In this document: in pieces, positions 28,083 through 42,600 of the stretch
Position numbering within the stretch: the first letter of the stretch is position 1
Layout of the letters: each line of letters starts with the position of its first letter
Origin: Saccoglossus kowalevskii
Lineage: Eukaryota; Hemichordata; Enteropneusta; Harrimaniidae
Direction: 5' to 3'
NCBI RefSeq assembly: GCF_000003605.2
Contig: NW_003133346.1
Span: 30,015 to 94,014, forward strand
Length of the DNA stretch: 64,000 bases
Made by a program: the position numbers and the translations under genes
The notes under the pieces: model-generated
What the model was told of the DNA's origin: nothing
Seen by the model: only the letters and a program-made list of their open reading frames with translations
Database searches by the model: none

Positions 28083-28340
28083 GTCACTTGACATTGTTGT
28101 CCGAGTACACCATCACCTCTGCCATTTTGTTCATACCTAAAATATTGTTGTCACGTGACATTGGTGTTCGAGTACACCATCACCTCTGCCCTTTTGATCA
28201 TACCTAAAATATTGTTGTTACGTGACATTGGTGTTCGAGTACACCATCACCTCTGCCAATTTGTTCATACCTAAAATAGTGTTGTCACGTGACATTGGTG
28301 TCCGAGTACACCATCACCTCTGCCATTTTGTACATACTTT
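28083..28340. repeat. 67-bp tandem repeat, four copies
   Basis: Units start at 28083, 28150, 28217 and 28284, an exact 67-bp period. Each holds CCGAGTACACCATCACCTCT or a one-base variant. Units 2 and 4 begin with the perfect palindrome GTCACGTGAC, an E-box (CACGTG) in the TCACGTGA context; units 1 and 3 have single-base variants of it. Confidence 0.9.
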
Positions 28341-31300
28341 TATCAACATTACTTGACTGATGAAAAAATAATGTTTACATGATCAGAATTATCTCATCAA
28401 ATTAATCCCGTCAGAATAATTTTGGTGAAATTTAACAAATCTGAACTGACATATTCTGCGGTTTACATGATGCGATTTATCTGAACAAAATATTCTGATC
28501 ATTTAAACCGATCTTTAGATGAGCGTGGGAGTATCGGGAAACACTTTGTGATTTTTGGTAGAACAAGTAACTTTCTGAAAAAAATCCGTAAAGAGTCTAT
28601 TAAAATAACAGCTTGTTTTATCATAATTCTGTGCAAAGAATGTTCCAAATATGCATCTGTTGTTAGACCCTGGTTGCCATGGTGGTCGATGTCTAGATTT
28701 TAAACTGCGACTGTCCGTTTCTGAATCATCACGTGTGTAAAGTGGTAATAACTGCCCATATTGTAAACGACTTGGGTCATGCATCGTCTGTCATGTTTCG
28801 ATCAATCTCAAGTATGTACTCAGCACTATGCCACGTTCAACGAGAAAAAGTTCCTAACCGCAACAACATCATGTTGCTTAGTAACCGTTACAATAGCAAA
28901 ACTGCAATTACCAAAGTGGATCCACTACATTGTTCATTTCCTATGACATGATTCGCTTGAACATGCTAATGTCCGGTGCTGCTGGCTATCACACTATACA
29001 GGTGTTCTGTTTACCATTGTCAATGGCATTGTCGAGTAAAAGGTGCGTGGAGCTAACTTCTCGTACGTATGCGGTATAAGTTAACTCGCTTGGATTGTAA
29101 ATATAGTCCACTATGAAGACACGCTCTGTACCTCACTATCGTATAATTTCAATGTATACAGTGCGTGGTACGCGCATTGTAAGTAAGATCAAGCAATGAA
29201 CAAGATAATAATTAAAAATTAGTATGTGCAGATACGCAGTTCTAACGACAGTCACTGCGTCACATTAAAAATGGAATCTTGTATTTGTATTTTTGGTTCA
29301 CTTTTTTGTTGGTGTGGGGTTATATTCCCCTTATCGTGGTTATTAATCACTATAAGCCCGAATTTCAAAAATATATCCATCTAAAATGTATAGTAAAAAT
29401 CATGCCGATGTTTTATGGTTGCATGAGCGTTCTAATATTATTATTTTGTAATATCAATATATTGTATCTGGTTGAAATAGATAATCTAACTGCGTTAGTT
29501 GTATCTCGAATTTCAGAAAAATGATCGCACTGTTTTTAATAATGCAAAGAATACGAACAAAAACACGAACACTCTACGTGTTGTGTGGCTATATAGAAAT
29601 AATTTAGCAGTATGGTTCCAAGGCACTGAATAATTTAACCGACCAGATTTAGATGTGGTTAGTCCGAGTTAAATATGTCAACTACTGCTGTTGCCGTAAC
29701 GTTTGTCGTTAAAGATGAATTTCTGATAAAACCCCGTCTTTTGTACATTCTATCCCGGGCAGGACTGTCTAATACAAAAAGGTGAAGCTCGGTATACACA
29801 CACAAGTGGTTTCGGTGGCCAGTATATTATATTTCAGACTAACTGGAAATGAGTCTAACCAAGCTTAGTTTCTACGTCCAATGCAGTTACCTTGCTGCAA
29901 CACGATTAATGAAGAGTCACTAACCGAACGTTGGCATGACAAATGCGGCTGTTGCCTGGTAACTACAGATTTAGGACAGTGACTGATGTCAATCTGAGTT
30001 ACCATGCTGAGACATGAATGGACACTCTAATTGGAAAACAGCACAGGTGTATGACAAATCTTTCAAACATGCAACAGCAAGGGAGTGCGTTACTGAGAAA
30101 GTCTTCAGTCGGTTTTAGTTTAGCCGAGAAAAAAAACAGTGACGCTTTATTGGAACAATTATACTAACAGTGACGCTATAAATGCCGAGTATTTGCTCTG
30201 TCCGCCACGTTTGTCAGTCAGGCCCTTGTGGACACGTCACGCCGGGCGGTTAGGGCAAATGTTCAGTCGTGAACAAATATAATATAAGATTTTTTTGAAT
30301 CGTTACTACATGTATAGGTCCCCTCTCTAAATAGAGTTGGCGTGTGGGCGGTGTGGGCGTCTCAGAGAAGCGAAATCATCAATAGTTAATAATAAGCAGC
30401 AACTTAAGGGATTTCAGTAGGCATCTCTGTGCATGGATCTGCGTATAAATGAAAGAGTGAGTGCGATGTGGACCAGCTCTATTACCATGTACATGTTACA
30501 TAACAAGATATTAATACGTAATATGAAGAAGATCGCCGTATTATACTTCTTGGGACGTTGTATGTTATTGTAAATTCATACCCTATTGTTTAGTAATACT
30601 GAATAGATGTTTGCAGTATTCAAGTTCCACGACAACGTATTCGAGAGAAAGGTTCAACATTCAGTGTAGTGTTTGTGAAAAATATTCAACAAGTACGGCC
30701 GTATATATGGCGCGTAATTCTGTTTAAAGTGATATCGACTGATAATGACTCTAATTTTAATACGCAAATTTCATTGCTATAGTTCTGACCCACAATACAA
30801 GTTAATACAACTCGTCTCACCGCTAATAAAGAAACGTTAATGACCATAATGACGTCACTGACAGCTAGCATGAGAACAGTGGATTTGAAATCATGCTACT
30901 CGAAATTAGCAATTGTGTGAATATTTTTAGTAAGTGCTGCTTTCCTCTCCACATCCCAACAATTAGGATCGTGGTGGGAGCGTTTTCAACGTTCATACGA
31001 TTTGGATATTACTAAACCTCACACTTACAGTGCTTGGCAGTAAAGCTCAGTTGATATTGGATTTAGTTTATTGCATTTTGTTTTCAACTTGTTCTTATTT
31101 CCATAGCAATGCTAAACCAAATGAATAAACATTGGAGGCAATTTAGGATGAAAGATGCTATCAGCATCAAAATGGTGTTTACTCAGTCGTTTCGGCTTTA
31201 TCATCTTAAATTATTTAAAAAAAGGAAAACACTGATCAAAACTCAATCTAGTTCTTTCGACCAAAACCAAAATCAAATTTCCAATCTTTAAAAACAAAAA

Positions 31301-33544
31301 CGAAACATTCAAAACAACCCCGGTTTAATACCCGTATTTCTTTTTCTGTTGTTTTTAATTTGTTGTGTGATTATGTTTCATCTGACTGTCCCAAATCTAC
31401 GTCGTAATTGGGACGTACGAGCAATTACCTGTAGTTTTCATTGGCGTGTTTGTTCACGTTTTCCATAATTAATGAGGTCTTTGGTATATTATTAATTGAC
31501 CGGTGATTTCATTGGAATTCAATAAACATTTGTGAAATTTTGTTTTGTGAAGTTAGTTTCGGTTATACGTCAATAAATCCATAACCCATTTTTTATGATT
31601 GACCAAACTATTTACTTTGTAGTTGTTGACATGCCACACTTTATCAACACACCTTTCCTAAAAATTGCGCCCTCAGGCGTCTAAGAGATTCTGTAGCGTC
31701 AACATGGCGCTGAAGTGTGAAAGCAATGGCTTTCAAATCGACATTTTTGTAGTCGCTCATTGCTTAGTGTATATCAATTAATATAAATAAGTATTAATAA
31801 AATAGTAATTAGTAGTAAATCTCTCAAAATAAGTGTCCATAAATGATAACAAATGGGTTTAATGCCGGTTATATCTAAGAATGCGCCATGTATACCATTC
31901 TATTACTCTGCTGGAATCTGATCTGGGTGTTAAAAATGTATAGTTATTTTTGCTGCAAATATTTGACAACAATCCATACAAAACTGAGATGCTCAGAATT
32001 GCTCTCTAATTATATCCTTTGTCGGTTTCAACGTTGTTGTTTACGACTGGATTGCACAAACTAAACTTACATAATTATTTTTTATCAAGCCATGCAGATA
32101 ATTGAGCGTTGTGACGATTCGGTCCAAAATTAACGGAGCACTAAATACTGAATTCAGCCACCGGCACAGTGACATTTTCTTCGCGTGTAGTACTATTCAA
32201 TATGAGAATATATTCAGTTATTTATCCCCGAGACGATTAACTCAACCGATATATATATATAGAAAGAGACATTGATTGATATTCCTCTAAAGAAAAGTGA
32301 TAGTAAACGATATTAAAAGACCTTTGATCAATTACGATAAAAAATGATGATTGTTTCATTATTGATTTCCACTGATGTATGTATATGATTCATGTTTTCT
32401 ATTAATGATACACCCGAACATATTGCTGTTTTATAGCCGTCTTATTGATTCTATGGCAAACCAGTTTGTAGTAGTGAGGCATACACACGTTTTATTCCGG
32501 TGACGGGTTTTATGGTGCCATCGTTATTACATATGAATAAAGAGTAATTGTGATATGTAATATTTATTTGATGTGTCTCTGCGGGTAAATTACTTTCTAA
32601 ATAGCCAAAGATGGGTACAAAATATTGTTGTTCAGCAATGTATTAATAATGTATAAGGACTAAATATTGGATAGTATTCCGTGATTATTATATTCCTAAA
32701 TATTTCTAAACCATATTCAATATTCTGTGACAGATAATACGTAATTATAACCATCATCAAATATGTAGACGCAAATTATTTTTTTTTATTATTTATATAA
32801 AGACGTTATTGTATAAATATAATTATTATTTTCACAAAAAGAACTTTTTCCTTATTGACTTTACCACATCGTGTTACCCTTATCAACTCTTTCGTGTGCA
32901 TACTCATCAATCAGACTAACACCACCGCACTTAGGGACTATTCATTCCCGTAACTAACACGACCAAATCTCCCATGATCACATGTGCAGCTTTCAGCATG
33001 ACACTTTAATATTAACCCGTCATATGTAATCCGCAATTACAATGTGCACACTGGTTACGTCATTCCTACCGAAAAATTCAAAATACATACTAGTAGATAA
33101 TAAACAAATACAGCGTCAAAAGTTAACACTTCTGTACAGGAATGTTAGATTATGTGTTGCTCGTGTATTTGTCAATTCGGCATTGCTTCGCTTATCAAAA
33201 TACGCTCTTTCCAATCGACACGTTTGTGTTTAACTCCAGACAAGGTTAAATGTGCGACCATAGAGATTCAAGACTCATTGCTCATAAAATACATGCGATT
33301 CTCGTCCAAGACGTTGGCTTTCTTTCGGTTGCGTCGCCTTGATGGTCTGCGCATGCTCGGCTCTTAGTGCCGCCCTATTTCTCCCTATGTTATGAATTAG
33401 AGGCTCTGCGTCCAGCATTTGCACGTACTACGTTCAACGCGTTCAGTCTGAGCGTATGTCTTGGAATATCACGGACTGTTTTCAACAGTGCTTACATTCA
33501 CTGTATATGTCACCTCTCCTGCCTGCCTGTCACGTTATTTACAG

Positions 33545-33668
33545 CTTCAAGTCTCGGTCGTTCTTTGCAGGAATACCGTACCGTTGCCCGGACACCGCGT
33601 TTGCTGATCAGGAGATGGATGCCAGGATATCACCGAGAGTGGTACTTTTCGTGATTTGCTTAGCCCAG
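33545..33668 (+). CDS. Receptor exon 1: 5' UTR end, start codon and signal peptide
   Basis: The exon probably begins after the pyrimidine-rich acceptor ending GTTATTTACAG at 33544. ATG at 33615 is the first ATG in such an exon and opens a short hydrophobic leader ([11 protein letters not shown]). The donor CAG|GTAAGG ends it in phase 0 at 33668. The frame stays open upstream to an ATG at 33456, but that would bury the signal peptide behind about 53 residues and lies before the acceptor. Confidence 0.8.
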
Positions 33669-36600
33669 GTAAGGTGGACTCTTTTCAAAACATTGTATCG
33701 AAGCAAATTTGCAATTATTGGTCAAACCGTTGTTCAAATTAACATCATCATCAATATCATCACCATCAGCAACATTATCATCTTCATTGCTGCTGTTATT
33801 ATTATTGTTATTATTGTTATTATTATTGTCATCATCATCATCATGATCATCGTACGATTGCGGTTGTCGTGTTTCAGTTTCCAGAAAAATTTAGAAATCG
33901 ATACAGTATAGCATATACTTAGTGCCCATCATCACTTGATATAGTAATAACCGTAAATTTCTTTTATTCCAGTTATATGTATATTGAAGATTTAAAAATA
34001 TGTTTTTTTTAATGCATTTTGATCCTTTGTTTTATTCCCTTTATCAACGATTTCCTTTCCTTTCGAAGGATACCGGGCAAGCCTATTTGTTTCTTTATAA
34101 TACTATCTAAAAGTAGTTAAATGCCTTGTAGATTATAAATATAAATATCCGATATACATATATATCGATGCTAACTTATTATATTTGCTAACGTATCTAA
34201 ATCGTGTATGTTTCTATCACTCCTATTTTGCCATTTCCAAATGTTTGCTTTTCCCAATCATTCCCTTATTCAGATAGTTGGATTGTGTGATGGAGGGGAG
34301 AACGACTCATACGTGTTTGAGTACTATGATAACCCCTGGTCACAGGTAACAAACACCCTGGTGATTTTATACCAGCCTTTTCGGGCATTTTTTTCTTCTC
34401 ATTCATATTTATCATGTTTACTGTGTTGTTGGTATTCTGTCGTGCAATTCCCAGCATGCACTTCTTCACTTCTGCTCTGTTCATATTTCTAACACACTAA
34501 ATTCTCATTCCCTTCATCCCGCCATTTTGTGCTGCGTCGACATTGTGGCAAAACGTCGGATACGTGTGAAACCGAAATAAACAACTCCCACGTGTGAAGG
34601 CTCGGCCGTTTCAAAATAGGCACGTGTGCCGCATAGTACCAGTGCGGGTTGGAGGTATTCACGATCCAGAATAAACTATACGCTGTTCTTATCGGAAATG
34701 AATGAGCTAGAAGGGTTGATAAAGTCATATTCACCACTGTATCTATTCTTCTAGCTTGTCTACTTTTACATTAGTTTTGGTTCAAGCCACACGTTTTTAG
34801 ACGATCACAATAAATATAAAACTAACACATCAAGTGTGGTGCTCTCTGGATCTATGATTAGATACATCCCTAGAAACTCTAGAAAACATTTTACTAACCA
34901 CAATGGCACACAATTAATAGTGTTCGGCGTCATGTTGTTGTGCTTATTACTAATGGGGAGGGCGGTGAACTAATAATTATAATAACGGACAAAAAAAGTG
35001 TTGCAGGCATTAAAAGTTTTAAAACCAAATAACCAAGATCATAACGTTTGAATATTTATTTTGGAGTGGTGTTCTGTGATAATTTAAAAACAGTTTTAGC
35101 GTAAACTGCACTGTCCTTCTTTTTCGGGTGTTACTAGCAAAAAATGTGTTTATATATTGTTATTGCATTGTGAATTGTGTGTGAAAATTGTGAATGATTA
35201 CACCAGTGAGCACATTCCTAACATATCCCTGGTAATGTGGACGTATCTGTGTATTTCCCAGTCTAAGCACCCGATGTAGGTATGTTCTTCGTATTTGTAG
35301 GGCACGTTGATACTTGTAGATTGACAGACCACAAACGCATGTCAAATAAAGGCGGCCGTCACGCATGGTAACAAATTGTCGAGGTGTAGCACTTGTGTCC
35401 TGTTGTGGTGCACTTACTTGTGCATGTGTAGTCACATGCCAACTTGTTGAGCCGACAAATGTCATCCCCTTCTCCCTACGCATATCTCATATATACTGCA
35501 CTTCATACATTTCAGCGAGGACACGGTTATACCTATACAAGTTTCACTCACTCACTCACTCACTGCGCATTATATACCCACATCAGTATCCAACAAACAT
35601 CTAATTGTTGGTATTCTAACCACGCTTTTATCTTCTCTTTATATCTTTATACATTCACGTTGGTAATACGACGCATGTCTCATTACCATGCATGGTCACT
35701 TTCAATTTTACCATCCCACATAGATAGATTCCCTTCCCCTCACCCCTTTACTAATTTGCCGATATGTACCTATGCTTACCATAGTAACAATCTTTGGATA
35801 TTTGTTTTCGCACGTAGGGTTTCTGGTTTGGAGACACATTTGTTGAGCTGACTGAAAAACAACAGGCTCAACTAGCACACGAGCGCGAGCTCTGTGTGGA
35901 AAGAATGATGACCGATCCTTTTCCGACGGATGGCGGTGAGTCCTGTCTGATAATTAGTATGTAATTTGATGCCCGGCGTCGGCGAATTTAATTCTTCTGT
36001 ATATTGAATATCACGAAAAAACCGGGACATTTACATGGATCATTGAACTATATTTATTTCAGATAAAACAGCTCTGTTGTTTATCGAGGGCATAGAACGA
36101 GAGGCACTTGTATCATATTTTGTTGGTGTTTGATTCTGCATGATATCGCTTGAAATATGCATATATCCTGTCATCCATGACTTTTGGTCGTCGCGATGTT
36201 TGACATGGTGCCATTTGATTTTGTTAATGTATAAGATAACTGTAAAACACAGATCACATGTATTATATCACGCCAGGTGTTCACTCGAGACAAACTTTTA
36301 TATTTTGTCACAAAAATTGGCACGTTTGAAAAAATGCCACGAATTTAACATTAACCACACGTGTCTGTTATATTATACGAGTCTGTTACATTCCAAATAG
36401 AGGTCAGATATATTGAGACGCGTGGTCTGTTACTTATGAGGATTCGTCCGTTTTGTGATATCCTCTGAAATAGTGTTCTTTATTGCTAGATTACATAGTA
36501 TCCACCGTTACATACGTGCGAATAAACCCTGCTGTTTAAGTCGTACCTGGATTACCGCGGATTATGCAAGCTGATCTCCAGAATCGGTCATCATACTTAT

Positions 36601-39600
36601 AAGAGGTTGATTGATCTTAATGGGGGAATTATCACTGCTGCGGTTGGCAATACGTTTACGATTTTGATTAAACGTGTGTAAAATGTTGGTTTACACTACG
36701 ATCCAATCCTAGAGATAATAAATGATTTCGTTTGGGTTATAAACGAGTGAAAAACAGAGCAAGACTGAATGTTTGTTCAGTAAATGTACCTCGTTATCGT
36801 CAAGTATCTACTGAGTGTCGACCGTTAATGTGTACGCGCGTCAAACTGATTCCGGAAATCAATTTTTAAGAATATTTTTTTAATTATCGGCGTGTCAAGA
36901 CTCGAATACGCAATTATAAAAAAAATGCTTTTATTGCTTTTACAGGACTTTACTGCAATCGAACGTTTGATGGATGGGGATGCTGGAATGATACCAAGGC
37001 TGGGCACACCGCCTTCATTAACTGCCCTTATTTCATTCCCAACTCCGTGCCAACAAGTAAGTCGCATCATGATATAATCTTAAAATTTACTATAAATGTG
37101 TGTGCCCGGTACGGTGACAAACAGTGTGGGTGTAGGGTGGTTCAGTGTAAGTATTCGGAGATGGTCTTCGAGTTATAAAAAATGATTTATGTAATACTGG
37201 AAAATACTTTATTTAAGCTGGGATTTATTTTCGCTGAAAAGCCTTTTTTTGGGTGTTCTGTAAGGAATTTATTTTCACTGGTTTTCGATGAACTGAATGT
37301 AAAATATAGGGAAAAGAATTTTTATTTCTACTGAATCATCGCTCAGCGAAAATAGCGAAATAAATTCCAAGGGAAAATAAAGTATTTTACAGTAATGCGT
37401 TCGATATAAAATTTTGGAGTTGAGACCGTTACTGGATTAACTGTGATTTATCTTGAATGCTGAATTGTTCACACAGAAAAAATAATATTTATTGTGGGTA
37501 AAATAATGCAGGACACAATGCGCAATGTATTTACTAATAACCTAACGTGCGTTTTAGTCAAATGACTACTGCTTCGTGTTTTGCGTAAATATTGTTCTTA
37601 GTTTGGTGCGAGATTTGATTTTCGAGGTATGACGTTTTTATAAGTATTTTGAAGAGGAAAAGCCCGCGCCTGTACCAAACGAATTATACAGTCATTGCAT
37701 TGCTGTCCTAATTGTTCAGTCTGTGTTCCAGAAATAAAGCACTCCGCGCGTTAACAGCCACACATACGGCGTGCATGTATACTTCAATAAACATAAACCA
37801 TCGGGTGATCAATAATACACGTAGTTGCAACTGTTATTTATTAGTCCCCGTTCGGACGAAGTCCGAAAACGGGGACTTATAATTCGGTCTCCGTCCGTCC
37901 GTGCGTCCGTCCGGAGTCATATCTCAGAATCCCTTGGACCGATTCCGTTCATTCTTTGCATGTGCCTAGTACTTTATGTGGGGCATATGCTCATCGATTC
38001 AAAAGGGCCGACTGGCAGCCATCTTGTTTTTTGAAAATGTTGTATTTTGTCAGTTTTCATTCAAACTTGGTACATAGATTATACATGTTAGGATACATGT
38101 CCATGACGATTTATTTCACAATTGGATAAAAGATGGCCGACTGGCAGCTATCTTGTTTTTTGAAAATGTCGTATTTTGGACATGCTTTGTCAGTTTTCAT
38201 TCAAATTTAGTACATAGATCATACATGTTAGGATACATGTCCCCGACCGTCCGTGAGTTCCTGAGTCTGTCCGTCCGTCCGTCCGTGTGTCCGTCCGTCC
38301 GTGCTTCAGTCTGTCCAGAGTCATATTTCAGACTCCTGTGGACCAATTCCGTTCATTATTTGCATGTGCCTAGTACCTCGTGTGGGACATATGCACATGC
38401 AGTGGTTTAGCGATTCGATTCAAAATGGCCGACTGGCAGTCATCTTGTTTTTTGAAAATGTTGTATTTTGGACATGCTTTGTCAGTTGTCATTCAAACTT
38501 GGTACATAGATTATACATGTTAGGATACATGTTATTGACGATTTATTTCGCAATTGGATCAGAGATGGTAGACTTGCAGGCATCTTGTTTTTTTGTTTTT
38601 TTACGCGATATCTTGGACGTGCTCTGTCAGTTTTCGTTCAAATTTGGCACATACATGTACTTTATACATGTTAGGATGCATGTCCATGACAATTAGTTTC
38701 AAAATCTGGTCAAAGTTGGCCGATTGACAGCCATCTGACTTTTTGGACTTACTACTATATTTCCACGATTTATGTACCATTTTCATTCGTATTTGGCACA
38801 TACATCATACATGTCACTTTTTTATAATCAAATCAAAGATGGCCGAATAAAGGCTGTTTTTATTTTTGGCCATATTACTACTACACGGAACACGTGATGT
38901 AAATAAACAATCTGTTGTATACGCCTCTTGGAACTCAAGTTTCAAGGACACGCTCGCGACAACCCCTCCGCTTTAATATGACGAATACAAAGAGAACTTT
39001 CCTAAAATTAACGGGGGCTGTGTCGTTTTCAATGACTTGTTTATTTTTAGTTCGTGGATATCAAAGCCATTGAACTTAAGCAATCCCTCATTTATGCAAA
39101 TTAAACTTTCTATAAAATAATGTGATATACTGAGACACAATATTTAGAGATGTCAGTCAGACAGAAAACTCAGTATGACGACTTACTGTCCCACTTAAAT
39201 TCCAATCATTATGGATGTTCTAAGACATCCCTGTGTCGCAAATCTAGTGGGATTACCTTGGCTTCCTGCGATATATACGCATTGATTTACGAGTCGCGTG
39301 CCCTGAACCCGTGTTATTAGCCGACTAGTTTATTGGATTCGGAGAGTAAGTATCGACATGCACATGAATTCTTGAATGTTTCAAGCTCAGTATTATTTCT
39401 TATCGTGCCGTGTTTGTTATCGCATTCGAATAATTCACCGCAATCAAATTGTAAACCCTGTCTGACGACACTTAGAGGATTAATCAATATTTTTTGTGGG
39501 ATAATATTTGACGTTTCGCTGTTATCTTCAACGGAACCATTGATATGGAAGACGGCGGTATTTCAGTTCATATGCTTGATTCAGTTCTTCGTAATAAGGA

Positions 39601-42600
39601 ACGCATCCTTCTTTCTTCCGTGCATACGATTGTAGAGGAAAACTACAATCATTTTTGCATAACGTAGCATGTTAATGAATATACAGAAACACTGTCTCGT
39701 TGGCCATATTGCTTGGCGGTTCTAAATACCATGGTGTTTTAATTTCAGGCGTTTTGTTTTTCATGGGAAGTATAAATTATAGCATTGCAGTGTTGATTGT
39801 AACATTCCTTTTATTGTACAAATTTAGGCATAATGTTTATATGTCTACACGCTACGACTGAAATATACAATGAAGTGTAAGGTCAACTTATTTTTCTAAT
39901 TAGCAGCATATTGATAAAGCACCGTGGTCGTAATAACGCCTCTCTTCTTACATGTACAATTTATTGCTATGAAAAATAATATAATTGTTACATCATTTAC
40001 AGCGAGGTACATAAAATGATGACATCGATTCCATATTTCTCGCCCACGATTGTAGAGGAAAACTACAATCATTTTTGCATAACGTAGCATGTTAATGAAT
40101 ATACAGAAACACTGTCTCGTTGGCCATATTGCTTGGCGGTTCTAAATACCATGGTGTTTTAATTTCAGGCGTTTTGTTTTTCATGGGAAGTATAAATTAT
40201 AGCATTGCAGTGTTGATTGTAACATTCCTTTTATTGTACAAATTTAGGCATAATGTTTATATGTCTACACGCTACGACTGAAATATACAATGAAGTGTAA
40301 GGTCAACTTATTTTTCTAATTAGCAGCATATTGATAAAGCACCGTGGTCGTAATAACGCCTCTCTTCTTACATGTACAATTTATTGCTATGAAAAATAAT
40401 ATAATTGTTACATCATTTACAGCGAGGTACATAAAATGATGACATCGATTCCATATTTCTCGCCCATAAACATAAATGAGAGGTACCATGGTACTCAAAG
40501 CATACTATATATCGGCATCGCTTATGAACTAAAACGTATTACAACATTGACTGTTAAGACAGGATAATACGGCTTTATGACTGCAAATCAGCATTCGGTT
40601 GTTATCGGCTGTAAATTACTTCATTCATGAATTCTGAATGGTAATATGTTATGTCTTGTTAATCAGACTGACTTGCTGTACTAGTGGCAGCAAGACTCGT
40701 GCGTGTTGCAGCATGAATTCCTATGTTATTCATTATCCAATCTCATTTTGAATTTTACATCTCGCCCCTGGCTGTATAATTATTTTTCTCTCGTTGTGGT
40801 GAATAGTTATACAGCTTTATTTCGCATAATGACTTGTCAAATTTAAGCCTCTTGTGTGTTTCGTGACTGTATCTTTTATGATAATAATATTCAAATTAGT
40901 ATGCAAATTAAGCGATCTGACGGATGTACACAACATAATTGGTGAAATTTACCACCATTTGATAGTAATCCACGTAACCCCACGATCATATCGGAATTGG
41001 CATGGCTCTGACCTTCAATCAATTGTTTTATGCAATTTGAAGTTAAACAACCGTGGCATAGGCCAAGTTGTTTTCTCTTTAACTTTGGCGCGCCGAGAGA
41101 ATACTTTTGACCTGTCGCCATGGGTTACGCCGGTCTTTAAGAATTAGCTACTTTGCGTGCAAATGAAGATGTCTCCTTTGTTACATTTCCTCAATTCTGA
41201 GGGGAGGCCATTAATTTAAACTTGATTAGAATGTGTCCCATGGTTTTTGACTCGTTTCATCTTGGCATTAATTGGTGATTGGTAATCAGAACGACCCTTC
41301 TGTCATCGACACACAACTCTTGTCGTAAACGGTCGTCTCTCATTTATCGCGTATATTCATCTGTTCGGTTTGTTCTGCGTAAACAGTTGAGATGAGTTGC
41401 TCATGTTACTCCGCGTATCAAATTTAAAAATCTGGAATACAATATGTATATACGAAATCTCAATTCTCATGCTTTTCAGACTTATGTACATTGAAAGTTG
41501 TAATATGTTTTAAAATATAAACTAAATTAGGTCATGGGCAGACACACAAACATCGCAGACGCATCTTAAACCCGATGTTTCATATCAAATTATCATTCAG
41601 GGTGCCAATCGGAAAACACATCCTTTAAAAGCTGATATTTTGCTCTCGTATTTTTAGGGTTAGCTCACAGAGTATGCATGCCGGATGGAACGTGGTTTAT
41701 TCACCCGGAAACGAATAATACATGGTCTAATTATACAAACTGTGGTACTACCGAGTCTGAGGTACGTTTCGTTTACGCCGCGGGCCAAGCCGCTTTAGTC
41801 AAGGTTCTCATATGGATTGGTGTGAGAGGAGACCTCATGCCTTCACGTAATAGTTCCACGCCTATTTATGCCCATTTCCTCAAAAAACGAATTTATTTTG
41901 ATCTTGAAGATGTTTTCTCCAGTCCTGGATAATGTCCAAATCAGTGATATTAAGTTCTATGATTAAACATGTGTAGTTGCAATATGCAGATTTACAGATA
42001 TTAGAGGCAAATGACATGCGATATACCTCGTTGCAGCAAGAAAGTCACGAGACTTGTTTTTCAAATGGCCGCCGAGAACTCGCCAAAGTGAGAGAACCAC
42101 GAGATTAATTTTGTCCCTCAAATATTGTTTCACTCTCTCCCACCATCACTGCCACCTTTCATGTGACTTATACATAGTATTTCGAACAGCGGACGCGATT
42201 GCTGGCTCTCCCACTCTTGGTGAGTTCTCGGCGACCATTTGTGGCATAGATTTATTAGTACGATTTTCGCTAAGAATGAGCTCGAGTAATTTAATGCACT
42301 ATAGTTTTATCATTCTCTCGGGCAATATTAGAAAATATAATCCGAACGCATTGAGATGAGTATTATTATATTATTGTTGTTATGCTAAATCCCTCTCTTC
42401 GGACATTATGAAAAAGAAGTAATAATCAAATCCCAGGTCGTCGGATATTGCCTCATCACATTGCCGACAAACAAAATAACATCGATTTTCCAATCTCGTA
42501 CTTTTATTATATAAGGTTTCCCAACATGTTATTGCCATAGCAACATACGGTTATGATTGATATGTAGGAGCGATTTCCAGAAAGTTAGATTTTCTTTTTA

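Larger units (their letters stand above)
24396..33544. other. Intergenic stretch upstream of the calcitonin-receptor-like gene
   Basis: No supported coding exon. It contains a degenerate minisatellite interrupted by a foldback (25534-26340), a weak exon-like block at 27048-27166, a four-copy 67-bp array (28083-28340), and otherwise AT-rich unique DNA. Promoter and 5' UTR elements of the receptor gene probably lie somewhere in this stretch but are not identifiable by eye. Confidence 0.5.

Noticed and set aside
28083-28340. CRISPR-like array
   Set aside because: The 67-bp units are continuous, without unique spacers, and the context is animal DNA.
29279-29524. 81-residue hydrophobic open frame
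   Set aside because: T-rich DNA gives hydrophobic translations by default; there is no family match or splice context.
36892-37077. Open frame across receptor exon 4 in another phase
   Set aside because: It lacks the cysteines and the NRT-FDGW signature that the spliced frame supplies.
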